Below, piece after piece: positions 60,142 to 64,000 of a stretch of DNA of 64,000 nucleotides; positions within the stretch are counted from its first letter, which is position 1; each line of letters opens with the position of its first letter. Location of the stretch: assembly GCA_033980235.1 (NCBI GenBank), contig CM067067.1, positions 10,394,401 through 10,458,400 on the forward strand, written 5' to 3'. A program made the position numbers and the translations under genes. Origin of the DNA: Diadema setosum. Its lineage: Eukaryota > Echinodermata > Echinoidea > Diadematoida > Diadematidae. The notes beneath the pieces are model-generated. The model did no database searches. It was given only the letters and a program-made list of their open reading frames with translations, and had not been told where the DNA came from.

Positions 60142-61499
60142 TTATTCGTGCAGATAATTATGAAGTATGGGATCAAAGGCACGGATTTTGTGGCGTCCGG
60201 TACAACTTTAATAGTTACCTTCTTATGCGACAGAGTTATTTTAAATAACGAGGTATTACGTTGTGCCCGTACGGACGTATCAAGGTTTTCCAGCCTCTTC
60301 CTGTTCCTCTGCAACAATGACAAAAAAAAAAAAAAAATGACAAAGGTATTTTAAAATCATCATAGGGCACATTTATTTCTCTTTTTTTTTTCTTTGGTAT
60401 GGAATTTCTTTTAGATGGACTTGCAATACCTCTCCGATCAGCAGGTTATATCGTGAAAAACAACAACTGCAACATCGTCTTATATTCGTAGTGTGCATGA
60501 GAACAACAGCAATGTCATAAAGGATTCTTTACAAAACAAAAACAAAAACAAAACTTACTGTTTGAAAGATCAAGGGGCGATATGTAAATATTGTGATGTT
60601 GTTCCACTACTGTGTAGGCGTTGTTTTGTTTTGCAACTTAATCTGTGCGTGTATCTGTTATTGTGTGTATGTGTTTGTTTGTTTTTTTGAAAGGAAAGTG
60701 GTCGTCATTACTTAAAGAGGAAGGAGGATTTGAAATGCTATTTTTACGTTGTTAATGTTGTTGAAATGATAATTTTGTGTTTGTTTGATTTTTGACACTG
60801 CCATAGAGAGGGGAAAAGCAGTCAAAACTTCGATGAAAGAAAATATTTATCAAAATGTTGCCCCGCAGCTGTTGCAGCTGCATGCGTAGGTGTTGATAAC
60901 CCACCAGCCTTGCTAAACAAAACGCGGGCATTGTGCGGACGAAGATAACGCCACAAACAATCGATGAATCGTTGAGGTGCACAGTGTTTATACATTGAGC
61001 ATCCGGTTTTCTCCAAATTACGTGTGGAAAGCCAAAAATAATCCCTCATAGCTATCAAGACCCCAGAACTATCATTATCTCGGTATTCAATTTGTTGACA
61101 AACATTTTCATGAGATAATATTATTCTTTAAAAAAAAAGTCTACGTCTACTAAGGTGCACTGACGACGAAAAGACAAAAACCTTACCATCCAATATTTCT
61201 ATTGATGGCGCTTTTAAACAAGATATTTGTATTTTTTTTTTTAAAGTTCATAATCTTGTCGTGACCAAACTCCTCTCAAAGACTGAAGTTTAGAGAAAAA
61301 GTTTTGATGTTTATTACCTTTACGGTGCATGGTGCATCACACTCTAGATCGTTTGAGGACGTTATTTTTTCATGAGCAATAATCATAATGAGTATAAAGG
61401 GCATAAACTTATGTTATATAATCTTACTCTCTAAAAATAAATACTAGTATAATGTGCCCCGGAAGGTCTACGACAATATGCCATTATTCATGAACGAAC

Positions 61500-61781
61500 G
61501 TGGAATATTCTTACATTAATTTACATGCTGTCAAGATTCATGAGTGGGGTAGACCGAAATTCATATCAATCACTTATAATGCATATATCATGTCGATTCC
61601 ATCAATAAGCTCCATCAAACATAAATATTATGAGAAAGATAGTGCATGTAAGTTTATTAATGACGTTATTGTTGGTGAGCTGTTGATGGACTGCATAAGA
61701 TGTGCTTATAGTCATTGCGATGAACATGGAGATTCCTTGAATCTATCGAAAGCAATAAAGTTATACTTTGATTCTTTTTAA
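61500..61781 (+). other. Unrecognised 93-codon ORF
   Basis: Open from a stop at 61491 to a TAA at 61782, starting with GTG and with internal ATGs. Composition is protein-like rather than low-complexity (CIRCAYSHCDEHGDS near the C-terminus), which makes it stand out. I recognise no family and see no strong acceptor before it. A repeat-derived fragment or chance is at least as likely as a gene. Confidence 0.2.
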
Positions 61782-62153
61782 ATAACTTATAGGGGTTCCT
61801 GAACAATTTTTGCGACAGCATGTGCTCTGTTAAAGCCCCACCCCCGTGTTATCTGCAAACTGGGACACGCTGTTCCTGAAGTAGGGCACCCATGTGAAAG
61901 CGCCAGACGTCCTTCACTGCGAAGTTGAGCTCCGTGTTGTAATGCTGAACTGGTTCCTGATCCGGATATTATGAAATGCAACCTATCAACGACAAAGCTG
62001 GAAAATGTAACATGTCCATGTGCGTTATTTTTGCAAAGGAAATGCGCTATTATGTTGCGTGTGACTAATAGCAAATAACGAAAGTACTTATCTGCATTTT
62101 ATATGGTGTATTTTGTCGAGCTAATCAATGCATATGAAGTTATAAGATATTTA

Positions 62154-62232
62154 CCCCCCCCCCCCAAAAAAAAAAACAACAAACAAACAAACAAACAACA
62201 AACAAACAAACACAAAACAAACAAAACAAGAA
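62154..62232. repeat. C-run followed by (CAAA)n
   Basis: C-run at 62154-62164, A-run, then AAAC units. It could be a decayed retroposon tail, but no body is recognisable. Confidence 0.8.
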
Positions 62233-62611
62233 AACTTGACGAAGTAGCTGAATAAGATATTTTTCTATCACGACCCTTTTACATTTCATCGTTTAGAGTT
62301 TTATGAGATGGATAATGTCGTCATTGTTATTTTTTCCCCAAAACCAATTCAAAATATTTGGTTAGTTACATGCAGTTTGGGTAAATCTTGGAATGGAATG
62401 TGTTGATGGTTTGCTATAACAAATATTATTGGATAAAATTATTGTTCTATCTATTTGGGGTGGGGTAGGAGAGAGGTGTTAACAGCGCTGGATTTATTTT
62501 ATTTATTTCTTCATGAAACGAACCTTCTTTCATATCTACTTGAGATATCATATTCTTGAGGCTAAAACCACACACGCCTCAAACACAATGGTTATACCAG
62601 TGAAAAGGATT

Positions 62612-63030
62612 CTTTATTCTGAAGGTTCGTAATTCTTAAAACGAAATAAGGTTCGAGGTTTGTTATTCCAAAGAATCGTTAATCCGTAAATGTAATAAGA
62701 TTCGTTATTCCGAAGGTCCGTCAATCCGAAAACGATATAAGGTTCGTAATTTCAAAGGATCTTTAATACACGCCTTCTTTTAATTTACGGATTAACGACC
62801 CTTCGGAATAATGAACCTTATTTCATTTTCAAATTTACGAACCTTTGGAATAAAGAACCTTCGGAATAACGCCACAAAAATTCGGATTAACGAACCCAGG
62901 CCTTTTCATTATCTGATTAAAGAGTATCTAGTTACACGGAATTTGTGCACTTCAGATAATAGACGAACCTTCGGAATAAGGAACCTTATTTCATTTCGGG
63001 TTAACGAACTTTCGGAATAACGATCATCCC
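62612..63030 (+). repeat. Inverted array of TTCGTTATTCCGAAGG units, copy 5
   Basis: Forward units at 62612-62765 and reverse units at 62788-63030. The modules occur in the same order as in the other copies: GGAATAACGCCACAAAAATT near 62863, then TATCTAGTTACACGGAATTT near 62926, then the outer end CGGAATAACGATCATCCC. The short plus frame at 62811-63020 reads the repeat and is not a gene. Confidence 0.85.
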
Positions 63031-63567
63031 TCAAACATACGACATCTTATTCGTTCTTTATAATTAATTTCAATCAGTTTGTACCAATTTACAATACCAT
63101 ATGTCAGCATTATTGACATTGTGTATCCCTATACCCTCAGCTTTATGATCCAACAGAGCACAACACTGGCTCAATGTGCATTCATTCAAAATATTTTTTT
63201 TTAAACTTATTAATTACCTTTCTTATACTTATCAATTACCATTCGATCAAGCTTATCAATCATTCGACTAGATGTCAAGACATCTATGCTTGGATGTATC
63301 ATCATATAGATCATAATCCTGCTTTCTCCTCGACGCAGGGTATATTATCTGTAAGCTTGTTAGTCTTTCTTTCTCAATACTTCCGCAAATATCATATAGA
63401 AGTTGCTGCTGCTATATGAAAAACATGTAACACCACGTCGTTCTATTTTGAAAATACTGATTTTTTTTTTTCAAATTCTTTTCCCGATGCGCCCACACAT
63501 TAAAGCGGTACCAGGCAACTCATTGGATCTTGCTGTCGACAAATCACGTGTATGTAACAGCTCTTAC

Positions 63568-63793
63568 ATCTGGCGTGACCGCAAGTTAACTCCATGCTGG
63601 TGAGGCAACGCCATTTACCCGCGAGCCATTTACGTAACAGAATTGTTATTTTGTCATTACGCTTCCCGTGTTGTCGCGAGCTGACGTGACCAAAATAACA
63701 TTTCCAAGTGGGGAAAGGAGCACTGGCAATTCCCGCGCAATTAAACTCGATGGTGACATTTTTGGCAGCAAAATTGCAAGAGATGACTTTCTT
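63568..63793 (-). CDS. Possible exon with Ig-like cysteine pattern
   Basis: On the minus strand, a T-rich tract (63830-63845) is followed by the first AG at 63795-63794. From 63793 the frame is open for 75 codons plus one base, up to a good donor, GTAAGAG, at 63567. The peptide begins KKVISCNFAAKNVTIEFNC and continues with APFPTWKCYFG, a stretch ending NDKITI, and WLAGKWRCL. Cys - about 10 residues - Trp, then about 25 residues to Gly-x-Trp-Arg-Cys, resembles the B, C and F strands of an immunoglobulin-like domain of a secreted or membrane protein. NVT is a potential glycosylation sequon. Neighbouring exons would lie beyond 64000 and below 63568; I found no convincing partner. The Ig reading is inference from cysteine and tryptophan spacing only. 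Confidence 0.35.
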
Positions 63794-64000
63794 CTGCATA
63801 TCAGTCGATGTCAAATTGAGATGTGATTGAAAAAAAAAAAGAGAGACAAAAAAGAAATCACTTACATTTCAGTTAACATTGTTATCATTCATTTAAAACG
63901 GCGACGAACTTATACATCTTCTTAAATGAAACAGCAGTAACAATTTCCGCTTGTGGCCGGAAACGGAGAATGTCAAATATTTCATTGCTTATGCTTTTGT

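Noticed and set aside
61787..62074. Second exon for the edge gene on the minus strand
   Set aside because: An alternative frame after an AG near 61962 encodes 36 residues to a stop and looks faintly protein-like, but there is no polypyrimidine tract and no downstream poly(A) signal.

Overview
This is a stretch of eukaryotic nuclear DNA, most likely from a marine invertebrate deuterostome; an echinoderm is my best guess. The evidence is AT-rich, gene-poor sequence with spliced-gene signals, abundant GT, TA, ATT and CT microsatellites, tRNA-headed SINEs, a decayed CR1/jockey-type LINE and many fold-back MITE-like elements. Nothing bacterial or viral is recognisable: there are no operons and no ribosome-binding-site-preceded ORFs. 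The host assignment is inference from repeat style and from the one gene found. One protein-coding exon is well supported: the first coding exon of a natriuretic-peptide-receptor / receptor guanylate cyclase type gene (minus strand, 29938-30646), with signal peptide, the ANF-receptor ligand-binding N-lobe, a clean GTAAGTA donor and a plausible TATA/initiator about 100 nt upstream of the ATG. Its later exons would lie at lower coordinates; I could not identify them in the 29.9 kb that remain. A second, weaker candidate is a cysteine-containing, Ig-like exon on the minus strand at the right edge (63568-63793). Everything else I can support is repeat-derived. Layout: 1-14 kb holds a tRNA-derived SINE (4.9 kb), a 364-bp fold-back element with TTAA-AGGG ends (5.2-5.5 kb), a diverged fold-back element (8.0-8.6 kb) and microsatellites. 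14.7-15.6 kb has two copies of an unusual inverted-array family built from TTCGTTATTCCGAAGG units; other copies are at 41.1, 45.8 and 62.6 kb. 21.5-23.2 kb is a 5'-truncated LINE. 29.9-30.8 kb is the receptor exon and its promoter region. 32.0-32.8 kb is a SINE whose tail is in a perfect 181-bp tandem duplication. 33.85-38.99 kb is a head-to-tail pair of 2.4 and 2.6 kb units with terminal hairpins separated by (TTA)n, Helitron/Helentron-like in structure, packed with TGACGTCA (CRE) and GGGTCAAAGGTCA (DR1) sites. 46.5-47.1 and 53.2-56.5 kb hold several more TTAA-bounded MITEs. 57.75-58.43 kb is a perfect 341-bp tandem duplication. 59.7-60.1 kb holds a small minisatellite and a MITE. The genes do not form a pathway in this window. 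The biology visible here is one receptor locus embedded in a landscape of palindromic, probably non-autonomous mobile DNA.
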